The position numbers were made by a program, and so were the translations under genes. Source: Gemmataceae bacterium (GTDB taxonomy: Bacteria; Planctomycetota; Planctomycetia; Gemmatales; Gemmataceae). Taken from it: DNA of 64,000 nt. Under the pieces are notes generated by a model. The model made no database searches. It saw only the letters and a program-made list of their open reading frames with translations, and was not told the origin of the DNA. The stretch is taken from positions 1 through 64,000 of the forward strand of contig SHZZ01000014.1 in NCBI GenBank assembly GCA_009692005.1. The letters are read 5' to 3'. How positions within the stretch are numbered: the stretch's first letter is position 1; each line of letters opens with the position of its first letter. Below are positions 51,902 to 61,173 of the stretch, one piece after another.

Positions 51902-52018
51902 TTATTTGTTGGCCTTCTTTTTGGTCAGGTAGGAAACCACACCGAAGATGCCGCCAATTAGACCGCCAAGGGTGCCGAAAATAAGCATGCGGCCCCAATC
52001 GAATTCGCCAAATAACAT
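51902..52018 (-). CDS. Small membrane protein, 38 residues
   Basis: A 38-residue reading frame, ATG to TAA, preceded by the strong ribosome site GAGGAGAGG. It starts MLFGEFDWGRM, then a hydrophobic segment (LIFGTLGGLIGGIFGVVSYL) and a basic end (TKKKANK). This is the pattern of a single-helix membrane protein with a positive cytosolic tail. It lies about 110 bases upstream of the GT87-like gene on the same strand. No family is recognised. Confidence 0.65.
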   Translation of the reverse strand: MLFGEFDWGRMLIFGTLGGLIGGIFGVVSYLTKKKANK

Positions 52019-52124
52019 TGACCTCTCCTCTAACAGGTTTCGATTCTCAGATAGAAAGGTATTCTAGCAAAAGGAATCTCACCGCATTGGTTCCTTTAGT
52101 TTGCGGAAATCCTCAATCCTTGGC

Positions 52125-53375
52125 TCAAGCCTTTCTTCCGGAAATATCGATCAGGTACAACTGCCGCCCTTTACCCTCGTGGGGCGAGTCGATGCAAACC
52201 AAATTGCCATCAGGGCTGAAGCGAGGATGGGTGTCGCAGCGCCATTCACCCGCGTATTCCTTGGGAGAAAGGAAACGGCCCAGGGGCAGGTTTTTCCCGG
52301 TGGGGAGGTGAAAGAGGTAGGGGTGCTGCAAGCGTTCCCTGTCTGGGTAGGTATCGTTCAAAATCCAGTCATTGCCCGGGATGTAGGAGCAATGGCCGTT
52401 CTTGGTCATGATGCCCGCGCCGACTTGCAAGACCTCCGCAGTTTTGTCCTTGAAGAGATAAAAACCCGCGCCTTTGCCTTCGGGTTTGGTCCAGGCCAAA
52501 ATGTGATTGGGATCGCGCCAGATGAAGTGCGAGGTTTCCCCGGAAGGATCCAATACGAAAAGATCGCTGCCATCAGCCCTGGCGGTGACCATGCGGGTCT
52601 TGAAGGAAACTTTCCCCTCGGCCGGTTTCCATCGGTGCAAGAAAACAAAGCGCGAGCCATCGGTGTTAAAAAGCAGGTGGTTGAACCAGTGCTTGGCGCC
52701 TTTCATGCTGGGGGAGAGTTCGCCGAAAGCCGCCAATTGCGCCATGGAAAAGAGTAATTTCTGCGTTCCGGTTTGCAAATCGACCGAGAAGATTCCAGAA
52801 TCTTTGGGCGCCAGTTCGAGTGATGGATCGGGGACGCCAGCATAGCCATAACCCGGGCGAGTGTCGTGCAGTCGGCGAAAATCAGCGGCGATGGCGGTTT
52901 TGCCATCCGGAGACACGGCATAGATAGGGTGGGGTAGAGTCCGCTTCTTGCCGGTTTTCACATCGAGAACATGGCAAACGAACTCGCCCTCTTGCCGGTC
53001 GTTCCAGAGAATTTCCTTCGCCGACCCCGGCAGCCATTGCAGCATGCACCCCTGCTGCCAGCACCAGGCCTTGCTCGTTCCCAGGTTGATCCAGTTGTCT
53101 TTGTCCTGAAGGTCCACCATGCCGATTTGGATGGCGTCCTCGGGCTTGGGCGACCGGTGTTCAATACTAACCCGCATTCCCAGGGCAAATCTGGACGAGG
53201 GGTCAAATTGCAATTTGTCGTAATAGCCAAACCAGTGAAACCCCGGTCCCTTGGTAATAGCGCGCACGGGAAAACCGCTTTTTTCCCCCTGCGCCCAGGC
53301 GGGGAAAACCGCGCTCAAGGCATACCCCGATGCCAGGGAAAGGAAGTTTCTCCGGCTTTGCAATTGTTCGTTCAT
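52125..53375 (-). CDS. Exported beta-propeller protein, possibly oligogalacturonate-lyase-like
   Basis: 416 residues from the ATG at 53375 (SD GAAAGG, 7 bases). A Tat-type leader (QSRRNFLSLASGYALSAVFPAWA) comes first. The mature protein reads as a propeller: GFHWFGYYDKLQFDPSSRFALGMRV, IQIGMVDLQDKDNWINLG, HPIYAVSPDGKTAIAADFRRL, then NHLLFNTDGSRFVFLHRW, HFIWRDPNHILAW and HPRFSPDGNLVCIDS. The opening and blade patterns are reminiscent of oligogalacturonate lyases (PL22) but the active-site residues are not confirmed. It may bind or cleave a polysaccharide in the periplasm. Confidence 0.7.
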   Translation of the reverse strand: MNEQLQSRRNFLSLASGYALSAVFPAWAQGEKSGFPVRAITKGPGFHWFGYYDKLQFDPSSRFALGMRVSIEHRSPKPEDAIQIGMVDLQDKDNWINLGTSKAWCWQQGCMLQWLPGSAKEILWNDRQEGEFVCHVLDVKTGKKRTLPHPIYAVSPDGKTAIAADFRRLHDTRPGYGYAGVPDPSLELAPKDSGIFSVDLQTGTQKLLFSMAQLAAFGELSPSMKGAKHWFNHLLFNTDGSRFVFLHRWKPAEGKVSFKTRMVTARADGSDLFVLDPSGETSHFIWRDPNHILAWTKPEGKGAGFYLFKDKTAEVLQVGAGIMTKNGHCSYIPGNDWILNDTYPDRERLQHPYLFHLPTGKNLPLGRFLSPKEYAGEWRCDTHPRFSPDGNLVCIDSPHEGKGRQLYLIDISGRKA

Positions 53376-53658
53376 GGCTGGCCTTTCAAAAACATGATCC
53401 AGGCATTTTCCAGCAACCTTCGGCACTTGCAAGGGTAGGACGGATTACCCGGTTTGTCTTGTAGAAAATTACTTTTAGGCGCCTTTGCCCTTACAGTTTT
53501 TCCCAATCCGTCGCTCACGCTTCGGGTTCTGAAAGAATGCCCCAGTTCAAATGCGAGCGACTCTGCCGGTACTTTTAATTGCCCGAACGCACCCCCGCAA
53601 TTAGAATGCACCAACCCTCCTGACGCGGAGGCACACCCTGGTTTAGGAATCCTGTTTC

Positions 53659-56600
53659 ATGACCGAGTCCCTCCTCTTGATGTTTTCCCTGGCTTTGGCT
53701 GGCCAGGGGAGGCCCGCCGAACAACTCAACCCCGACTCCCTCTACCGAAAGGAAAACCTGGTCGCCTGGTGCATCGTCCCCTTTGATGCCAAGAAGCGCA
53801 CCCCGGCCCAGCGGGCTGAAATGCTGAAACGCCTCGGGTTCCAGAAATTCGCCTACGACTGGCGCGATGAGCACATCCCCACTTTCGATGAAGAAATCGC
53901 CCAGTTGAAAAAACAAGGCATCGAGCTGACGGCCTTCTGGTTCCCCGGCGGGTTGAACTCCCAGGCCAAAAAGATTTTGGAAGCTTTGGAGCGGAACCAG
54001 GTGCGGACCCAGCTCTGGATATCCATGGGAGACCCAGCGCCCGGCAAAGGGCAGCCAGAAAAGCTAAAAGCAATTGTGGAGCAGATCCGCCCGATCGCCG
54101 CAGCGGCAAAAAAAATCGGCTGCAGCGTCGGGCTGTACAACCATGGCGGCTGGTTTGGCGAGCCGGAAAACCAGGCCCAGATCATGCAACTCCTCAACGA
54201 ACCGAATGTCGGCATCGTTTACAACCTGCACCATGGCCACGACCACCTCGAGCGCTTCACCCTGGCCTTTAAGAAAATCCAACCCTGGCTCTTTTGCGTG
54301 AATATCAACGGCATGGACGCGCAGGGGGACAAAACCGGCCGCAAGATCCTGCAGCTTGGCCAAGGGGAAAAGGATCTGGAACTGCTCCAGGCCATTTTGA
54401 AAACAGGGTACAAGGGACCAATCGGCATTCTCGGCCACACCCAGCACGATGCTGGACTTACCCTCCACGATAATCTCGACGGCCTGGCCTGGCTGGTGAA
54501 AAAGATGAAGAAGGAACCTGCAGGGGCCAAGCCAGTTCCACGCACGCCAGTGCCTAATCGTGTGGCCCCGCCACCGCCTAAACCGCTGACGCAAACACCA
54601 CCACCAGCATTCAAAGAGATCCCTTACAACCCGCAAATGGCCAGCGCGCTTTTGGCCGAGGCCAAAGAAAAAGGTGACAGCGCCAACGGCGCCAGGGTCT
54701 TCGCTTCCGCCAAATACGCCTGCGTTTCCTGCCACAAGGTCGGCGCTCAGGGCGGACAGATCGGGCCGGAACTGACTGCAATCGCCACCTGCATTCAACC
54801 TCAGGAAATCGTGGAAGGCCTGCTCTGGCCATCACGGCAAATCAAAGACGAGTACAAGGCCTGGAGCCTGGTCACTTCCAAGGGGAAATTCCTGCAAGGA
54901 TACAAACTAAAAGACAACGGCAAGGAAATCGTGTTGAAAGAGGCTTCCACTTCCAAGGAATGGAACCTCAATAAAGACGACATCGAGGAAATGAAGGAAG
55001 TGGGCAGCCTGATGCCGGTCGGCATCGCCGAGGCCATGACACCCATTGAACGGCGCGACCTGGTAAAGTTCCTCCTCGACCTGGGAAAAGATCCGAAAGC
55101 CGTTGGCCTGATGCCAGCCATGCGCCCCATGGACATGAAACCCGCCACCTTTACTTACCTGCGCGATCCGCTGGAAAAAGCTGCCTGGCCATCGTGGGAA
55201 TCGTTCGTCAACCGCGAACGACTGTACGATTTTTATTTCAAGCAGGCGGCGCACTTCGCCTCATTAGAAAAGAGGCCGCTGCTGGTGGAGGCGTTCCCCG
55301 GGCTCGACATGGGTAAGCACGGCCACTGGGGGAACCAAAACGAGGAAACCTGGAAGAGCAGCAACTGGAACAAGGCCGACCTGGGGCGAGTGCTGAGCGG
55401 AGTCTTCCGCGGCCCCGGGGTCATGGTGCCACGCGCCGTTTGCGTCCTTTTGGGCGACCAGGGCGAAATGGCCGTCTGCTTTAACCCGGAGACACTTAAC
55501 TATGAAACGCTGTGGCAAGGCGGGTTCCTCAGCTTTTCCAACATCCGACATGGATTCATGGATGGTCTCAGACCAGTCGGCACGATCCTTCCCCTCCCTT
55601 CGGGACGCAAGCTCGACAAGCCATTTACCTACCATGGTTTTTACAGGCATGGCAACCGCGTGATCTTCGCTTATTCCATTGACGGGGTGGAATATCTCGA
55701 TTCCCCCTGGGTGCGCGAGGGGAAGTATCACCGCGAGGTGGCGCCGAGAAAAGTCCATTCGCTAGCCCCGGTGTTGAACGCCCCACCGATGCGCTTTCCA
55801 CAAAAAATCACGGGCAAAATCTCCCTGGGAAAAGGGTCGCCCTACGCCATCGATACCATCGAGGTGCCGTTTGAAAACCCCTGGAAGGCCCCCTTTTACC
55901 CGGGGGATCTGGCATTCCTGGCCAATGGCGCCGGCCTGGTCTGCACCATGCAGGGCGATGTCTGGCGCGTCGATGGACTTGAGCCTTCCTCCACCCAGGC
56001 CACCTGGAAAAAAGTCGCGTCGGGCATGCACCAGGCTCTGGGCATGGTCGTTCATAACGATGCGCCCTATGTCCTCGGTCGCGATCAGATCACCCGCCTG
56101 CACGACTTGAACAACGATGGCGAGTACGACTTTCACGAATGTTTTTGCAACGCTTACAAGACCTCGCCCTCGGGCCACGACTTCCTCTGCGGGTTGGTGC
56201 GCGCCAGTGACGGCTCCTTTTACTTCGCCTCGAGCAACCAGGGCGCCATGCGCGTCTCCCCCGATGGCAAGAAAGCCGAGTCGCTCGCCACCGGCTTTCG
56301 CAATCCCGATGGCATTGGCCTGACACCCGAAGGCAAGATTACCATCCCCTGTTCCGAAGGGGATTGGACACCCAGTTCGATGATCTGCCAGGTAAAGGAA
56401 GGCGGCTTTTTCGGTTCTGGCGGACCGAAGAACGGGGCCGCGCCCGATTTACCCCTCGTCTACCTCCCGCGGGGACTGGATAACTCTGCTGGCGGACAGG
56501 CCACGGTAACTTCCGATCAATGGGGACCGTTGAAAAACCAAATGATCCACTTCTCGTTCGGCGCCTGCTCACACATGCTGCTCTTGCGCGACGAGGTCAA

Positions 56601-57609
56601 GGGCAAGCCGCAAGGAGCGATAGTGCTGTTGCCGGGTGAATTCCTTTCCGGCGCCCACCGGGGAAAGTTCTCCCCAACCGATGGGCAACTCTATGTCGCT
56701 GGCATGCAGGGATGGGGAACCTACGCCATGGCGGAAGGGTCGTTCCAACGGGTGCGCTACACCGGCGCGCCGGTGCAACTGCCGGTGGCAATCCATTCCC
56801 ACGCCAACGGCGTTTACCTCCGCTTCAGCTCCCCTGTCGATGCCAGTCTTCTTGGGAAAACCACCAGCCGGCTGGCCATGGCCTGGAACTACCGGTATTC
56901 CGCCGCCTACGGGTCGGCTGAGTATTCGCCTTCCCATTTCGGCTTGCGCGGACACGACCTTCTCGACATTCCCGCGGCCCATGTTCTGGAAGGGGGCAAA
57001 GCGGTCTTCCTGGAAATTCCCGACCTGCAACCGGTCAATCAACTTTTGCTGCGTCTTCAAGTGGGTCCGGGGGCGCCCGTGAACCTCATCGCCACCGTGC
57101 ATGAACTCGACAACGACTTCACCGCCTACCCCTCCTACAAACCAGTAAAGAAGGCCATTCACCCCCACCCGATTCAATCGGACCTGGCCTTTGCCATCAA
57201 GACTTTGCCCAACAAGTGGAAGTACCCGATCGGCGGCACGCGGGCGCTCAAGGTCGAGGCGGGGCCAAACCTCTCCTTTATTCCCAACCAGTTCAAGGTG
57301 AAAAAGGGCGAGTTGCTGGCCCTGACCTTTCACAACCCCGATGTGGTCCCGCACAACCTGGCGATATTGAAACCGGGAAAACTGCCAGTCGTCGGCCAGC
57401 TCGCCAACGCGCTGATCAGCGACCCGGAAGCGATTGTCCGCCATTATGTTCCCAACTCGCCTGATGTATTCGTCCACACCGATGTGGTCATGCCTTCGGA
57501 CAAATTCACGATTTACTTCAAGGCGCCCGATCAACCAGGCAACTACCCGATGGTCTGCACCTTCCCTGGGCATTGGATGGCGATGAATGGCCTCCTTCAG
57601 GTGGAATAG
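53659..57609 (+). CDS. TIM barrel - cytochrome c - propeller - cupredoxin fusion, exported
   Basis: 1316 residues. A short signal peptide starts at residue 1 (LLLMFSLALAG). Residues about 30-285 are a xylose-isomerase-like TIM barrel (LVAWCIVPFD, TAFWFPGG, GLYNHGGWFG, NINGMD, GHTQHDAG). A Pro-rich linker (about 290-330) leads to a c-type haem site, CVSCH (C355, C358, H359), in a planctomycete-type cytochrome c domain (335-480). A beta-rich region follows (about 500-1190), with HGHWGNQNEETWKSSNWNKADLG in style and a sugar-dehydrogenase-like propeller. The C-terminus is a cupredoxin with His1232, Cys1300, His1305 and Met1309, the type-1 copper pattern C-x4-H-x3-M. It could pass electrons from a sugar or other donor to copper. 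AGGA lies 9 bases before the ATG. The sulfatase follows. Confidence 0.87.
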   Translation: MTESLLLMFSLALAGQGRPAEQLNPDSLYRKENLVAWCIVPFDAKKRTPAQRAEMLKRLGFQKFAYDWRDEHIPTFDEEIAQLKKQGIELTAFWFPGGLNSQAKKILEALERNQVRTQLWISMGDPAPGKGQPEKLKAIVEQIRPIAAAAKKIGCSVGLYNHGGWFGEPENQAQIMQLLNEPNVGIVYNLHHGHDHLERFTLAFKKIQPWLFCVNINGMDAQGDKTGRKILQLGQGEKDLELLQAILKTGYKGPIGILGHTQHDAGLTLHDNLDGLAWLVKKMKKEPAGAKPVPRTPVPNRVAPPPPKPLTQTPPPAFKEIPYNPQMASALLAEAKEKGDSANGARVFASAKYACVSCHKVGAQGGQIGPELTAIATCIQPQEIVEGLLWPSRQIKDEYKAWSLVTSKGKFLQGYKLKDNGKEIVLKEASTSKEWNLNKDDIEEMKEVGSLMPVGIAEAMTPIERRDLVKFLLDLGKDPKAVGLMPAMRPMDMKPATFTYLRDPLEKAAWPSWESFVNRERLYDFYFKQAAHFASLEKRPLLVEAFPGLDMGKHGHWGNQNEETWKSSNWNKADLGRVLSGVFRGPGVMVPRAVCVLLGDQGEMAVCFNPETLNYETLWQGGFLSFSNIRHGFMDGLRPVGTILPLPSGRKLDKPFTYHGFYRHGNRVIFAYSIDGVEYLDSPWVREGKYHREVAPRKVHSLAPVLNAPPMRFPQKITGKISLGKGSPYAIDTIEVPFENPWKAPFYPGDLAFLANGAGLVCTMQGDVWRVDGLEPSSTQATWKKVASGMHQALGMVVHNDAPYVLGRDQITRLHDLNNDGEYDFHECFCNAYKTSPSGHDFLCGLVRASDGSFYFASSNQGAMRVSPDGKKAESLATGFRNPDGIGLTPEGKITIPCSEGDWTPSSMICQVKEGGFFGSGGPKNGAAPDLPLVYLPRGLDNSAGGQATVTSDQWGPLKNQMIHFSFGACSHMLLLRDEVKGKPQGAIVLLPGEFLSGAHRGKFSPTDGQLYVAGMQGWGTYAMAEGSFQRVRYTGAPVQLPVAIHSHANGVYLRFSSPVDASLLGKTTSRLAMAWNYRYSAAYGSAEYSPSHFGLRGHDLLDIPAAHVLEGGKAVFLEIPDLQPVNQLLLRLQVGPGAPVNLIATVHELDNDFTAYPSYKPVKKAIHPHPIQSDLAFAIKTLPNKWKYPIGGTRALKVEAGPNLSFIPNQFKVKKGELLALTFHNPDVVPHNLAILKPGKLPVVGQLANALISDPEAIVRHYVPNSPDVFVHTDVVMPSDKFTIYFKAPDQPGNYPMVCTFPGHWMAMNGLLQVE

Positions 57610-57686
57610 CGTAATGGCATCAGCGCCGCAAGCGTTCACGGATTGAATTTCCCGTCGCTGGCGCTGCGGACTCGGATTGGTTAGAA

Positions 57687-59207
57687 ATGGAAACAAACAT
57701 GAAACACTGGTGTCTGGCGCTTATGGCGCTGTCCCTGGCGCCTTGCTCATTCGCGGCGGATGCCACCCGTCCCAATATTCTCGTCTTCATCGTCGATGAC
57801 CTGGGATTTGGCGATATAGGATGCCAGGGCGCCACGCGGGTGAAAACACCGCAGGTGGACCGGCTGGCGAAAGAGGGATTGCGCTTTACCGATGGCCACT
57901 GCGCCGCCGCCACCTGCACCCCTTCGCGTTATGCTTTGATTACGGGAGAATACCCCTGGCGCAAGCGCGGCACCGGGGTGCTGCCAGGCGATGCCGGGCT
58001 GGTTATTGAAACCAACCGGGGAACTCTTCCACTCACTTTGAAAAAGGCCGGCTACACCACCGGTGCGGTGGGCAAGTGGCACCTCGGCCTCGGGCCCGAG
58101 GGCGGCCCCAATTGGAACGGCGAAATCAAGCCTGGCGCCCGCGAAGTGGGCTTCGATTTCAGCTTCATCATGGCAGCAACCGGCGACCGCGTCCCTTGTG
58201 TGTATGTCGAAAATGGCCGCGTGGCCAACCTCGATCCCGCCGACCCGATTGAAGTCAACTACCGCCAACCCTTCCCCGGCTTGCCCACCGGAAAAGCCAA
58301 TCCAGAATTGCTCAAAACGCACCCCAGCCACGGCCACGACATGGCCTTGATCAATGGCATAAGCCGGATCGGCTACATGAAGGGCGGAACCAAAGCCCTG
58401 TGGAAGGATGAGGACATGGCTGATGTCTTTACGAAAAAGGCCATCGGATTCATCGAACAGAACCAGAGCAAACCCTTTTTTCTTTACTTCGCCACACAAG
58501 ATATTCATGTGCCGCGAGCGCCTCACCCCCGCTTTTCTGGCGCCACACCGATGGGCCCCCGAGGAGATGCCATCGCCCAAATGGACTGGTGCCTGGGCGA
58601 ATTGCTGAACACTTTGGAACGGCTGAGTCTGAAGGACAAGACCTTGATCGTCTTCACCAGCGACAACGGCCCGGTGATTGACGATGGCTACAAGGACGAT
58701 GCCGTGCTGAAGCTGGGGGATCATAAAGCGGCGGGCCCCTGGCGGGGCGGGAAGTACAGCAATTATGAAGCCGGCACCCGCGTCCCCTTTATCGTCTCCT
58801 GGCCAGGCCGCATCAAACCGGGGGTGTCCAATGCCCTGGTGTCGCAGGTTGATTTGCACGCTTCATTTGCCGCGCTTTCAAGGGGCCCGGCCCCCCAGGA
58901 GACCGACAGCAAGCAGATCCTTCCCGCCCTGCTGGGCGATTCTCCCCAGGGCAGAGAGTCGCATGTCGCCAGCGCCAGCGCTCTTTCCTTGCGGAAAGGA
59001 AATTGGAAGTACATTGCTCCAGGGAAAGGGGTCAAGGTCACCAAGGCCACGAATACTGAAACGGGGAACGACCCAGCCGGACAGCTTTATAACTTGTCCG
59101 CCGACCCGGGGGAAAAGCAAAACCTGGCCAAACAGCAGCCCAAGAAGCATGAGGAACTGGTGGAAGAGTTGCAAAAAATTCGCCAGGCCGGCCGTTTGCC
59201 GAAGTGA
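57687..59207 (+). CDS. Exported sulfatase (arylsulfatase family)
   Basis: 506 residues. A signal peptide (KHWCLALMALSLAPCSFAAD) precedes the sulfatase domain: NILVFIVDDLGFGDIGCQG with the metal-binding Asp pair, and the active-site motif CTPSRYALITG, in which Cys77 is converted to formylglycine. Further motifs are YTTGAVGKWHLG, FTSDNGP and RGGKYSNYEAGTRVPFIVSWPG. It hydrolyses sulfate esters, likely on a polysaccharide. The start could also be the ATG at 57699. It sits 77 bases after the multidomain gene and 65 bases before the metallo-beta-lactamase-fold gene. The FGE-like protein at 23214 lacks one catalytic Cys, so its maturase is not in view. Confidence 0.95.
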   Translation: METNMKHWCLALMALSLAPCSFAADATRPNILVFIVDDLGFGDIGCQGATRVKTPQVDRLAKEGLRFTDGHCAAATCTPSRYALITGEYPWRKRGTGVLPGDAGLVIETNRGTLPLTLKKAGYTTGAVGKWHLGLGPEGGPNWNGEIKPGAREVGFDFSFIMAATGDRVPCVYVENGRVANLDPADPIEVNYRQPFPGLPTGKANPELLKTHPSHGHDMALINGISRIGYMKGGTKALWKDEDMADVFTKKAIGFIEQNQSKPFFLYFATQDIHVPRAPHPRFSGATPMGPRGDAIAQMDWCLGELLNTLERLSLKDKTLIVFTSDNGPVIDDGYKDDAVLKLGDHKAAGPWRGGKYSNYEAGTRVPFIVSWPGRIKPGVSNALVSQVDLHASFAALSRGPAPQETDSKQILPALLGDSPQGRESHVASASALSLRKGNWKYIAPGKGVKVTKATNTETGNDPAGQLYNLSADPGEKQNLAKQQPKKHEELVEELQKIRQAGRLPK

Positions 59208-59272
59208 CCCAAGGACAAACCCTTCGGGGACAATGAATCAACTTTTTCACCCGCAATCCCTGGGAGGCGCAC

Positions 59273-61123
59273 ATGAAGTTCCGGGAAATCTCCAAGGATG
59301 TCTTCCTCTTCGAGGACACCTGCAATGTTTATGTGGTGAGGGACGGCGACGCGGGTCTGCTGATCGACTTGGGCGCCGGCGCGGTACTCGATCATTTACA
59401 TGAAATCGGCGTGAAGAAAATCGAATGGGCGCTCTTCACGCATCACCACCGCGAGCAGTGCCAGGGGCACCCGCGGTTAATAGGAACCGGCGCCAAGACC
59501 GCCGCGCCAGAAGCCGAGCGCGCCCTTTTCGAAAACCCAACCTCCTTTCGCAAGATCGCGCCCACCCTCGGGGATGCCTTCACCGTGCATGGCGCCAGTT
59601 TTGTCCGGCCCCCCATCATTCCCCTAAAACTTGACCTCACTTTTCAAAAGATGGACGACTTCAACTGGCGCGGCCGCGAGTTCTGGTGCCTCGACACCTC
59701 CGGCAACAGCCCGGGCGGAATGTCGTATTTGTTGAAAACGAGCGAGGGCTGGCTGGCGTTTTCCGGCGATGCCATGCTGGCCGGGGGAAAGCTGCACACC
59801 TGGTTTGATTCCGAATGGGATTATGGGTTCAGCAAGGGAATTTACGCGCTGCACAACGCCGCCGGGCAGTTGGAAGGATTCAACCCAGCCTGGTTGCTGC
59901 CTTCGCATGGGGAACCGGTCCGCTCACCTCGCGCCCAGCTCATCCGTTTCAGAGAAACCCTGCGGGAGATGAACCAGCATTATCTGCGCGGCTGGGAGGT
60001 AATGACTTTCGCCAGCGCCGACCAAGACCGGGTTTCCCAGCCGACCGTGGTGCCGCACATTTGGCAGGTTTCCAAGCACCTGTTCAAATTCCGCGGCCCA
60101 GATTACTGGCCCAACTTCCATATGCTGCTGGCTGATTCCGGCAAAGCCATGGTCGTCGACTGCGGCTTGTTCAAAAAGGAATTCCTCGACAAGGCCCTGC
60201 GGCTGATGCAAGAGCGCCTCGGGTTGAAAAGCATCGAGGTCGTGGTGGTCACGCACATGCATGGCGACCACTGTCTGGAGGCGCCTCACCTGCGCGAGAA
60301 ATACGGCGCCAAACTCTGGACCCTCGACCGCGTCGTCCCCCTGGTTCAACGCCCGCTTCACTTTGATTACTGCGCCCAGATAAACACCTACGGGAAAGGG
60401 ATCGACTCCATTTCCTTCGACCGCATTCTCCGCGATGGCGAAACTTTCCACTGGGAAGGCTTCACTCTCACCGCCGACTGGATGCCCGGGCAGACCGAGT
60501 TCGCCCTTTGTTTGCATGGCGACATCGATGGAAAAAAAGTGGCATTCACCGGCGACAATGCCTTTGGCGCTTCCGCCGACCCGAAACAGACCGGGCACGA
60601 AGCCGTGGTGGCGCGCAACAGTTGCATCCTTGAGGAAAGTTACATTTACGCCGCCAAGTACTTGCAGAAACTGAAGCCCGATCTGTTACTGGGCGGGCAC
60701 TGTTGGGCCATACCCGAGCCCAAGGCGCTGATCGACCGCGGCCTGGCCTCCGCCTTGAAGCTGAAAGACCACTTCACGCGCCTGAGCATCGAGCCGGATT
60801 ACCGCTGGATGTACGACCCGTATTGGGTGCGGCTGGAACCGTACCGCGTGGTGCTGAAGGGCCAGAGCGCCGAGGCGCGTTTGTACTTGCGAAATTTCGC
60901 CGTCAAACCGATGGAGATTCAGATTCAGATCGCCTTGGCCAAGGGCTTCCGCGCCGAGCCCGCGGTAATCGCCACCAGGGTGGCGGGGGAAGCCACGATT
61001 TCCGTGCCAGTGCGCTTCATTAATGAAGGAGCAGCCAAGGGCCTGCACTTGGCGGGGTTCGACATCACCCGTGAGGGGAAACGCCACGGCCAACTCTTCG
61101 ACGGCGTTCTGTTTGTCCAATGA
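59273..61123 (+). CDS. Two-domain metallo-beta-lactamase-fold protein
   Basis: 616 residues, no signal peptide. Two beta-lactamase-fold regions can be read. The first (about 1-210: YVVRDGDAGLLIDLG, FTHHHREQCQGH) has a degenerate metal motif, with Glu-Gln where Asp-His is usual. The second (about 270-500: YWPNFHMLLADSGKAMVVDCG, VVVTHMHGDHCLEAPH, FTGDN, LGGHCW) has a complete H-x-H-x-D-H motif and later His and Asp ligands. The C-terminal 100 residues look like a beta-sandwich. GGGAGG precedes the ATG. It follows the sulfatase by 65 bases, so one operon is likely. Substrate unknown; alkylsulfatase- or glyoxalase-like activity are possible. Confidence 0.85.
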   Translation: MKFREISKDVFLFEDTCNVYVVRDGDAGLLIDLGAGAVLDHLHEIGVKKIEWALFTHHHREQCQGHPRLIGTGAKTAAPEAERALFENPTSFRKIAPTLGDAFTVHGASFVRPPIIPLKLDLTFQKMDDFNWRGREFWCLDTSGNSPGGMSYLLKTSEGWLAFSGDAMLAGGKLHTWFDSEWDYGFSKGIYALHNAAGQLEGFNPAWLLPSHGEPVRSPRAQLIRFRETLREMNQHYLRGWEVMTFASADQDRVSQPTVVPHIWQVSKHLFKFRGPDYWPNFHMLLADSGKAMVVDCGLFKKEFLDKALRLMQERLGLKSIEVVVVTHMHGDHCLEAPHLREKYGAKLWTLDRVVPLVQRPLHFDYCAQINTYGKGIDSISFDRILRDGETFHWEGFTLTADWMPGQTEFALCLHGDIDGKKVAFTGDNAFGASADPKQTGHEAVVARNSCILEESYIYAAKYLQKLKPDLLLGGHCWAIPEPKALIDRGLASALKLKDHFTRLSIEPDYRWMYDPYWVRLEPYRVVLKGQSAEARLYLRNFAVKPMEIQIQIALAKGFRAEPAVIATRVAGEATISVPVRFINEGAAKGLHLAGFDITREGKRHGQLFDGVLFVQ

Positions 61124-61173
61124 ACTCTGTTGTTACAACCGGTCCGGAGCCTGGCCACAACCGACTGCTTTGG

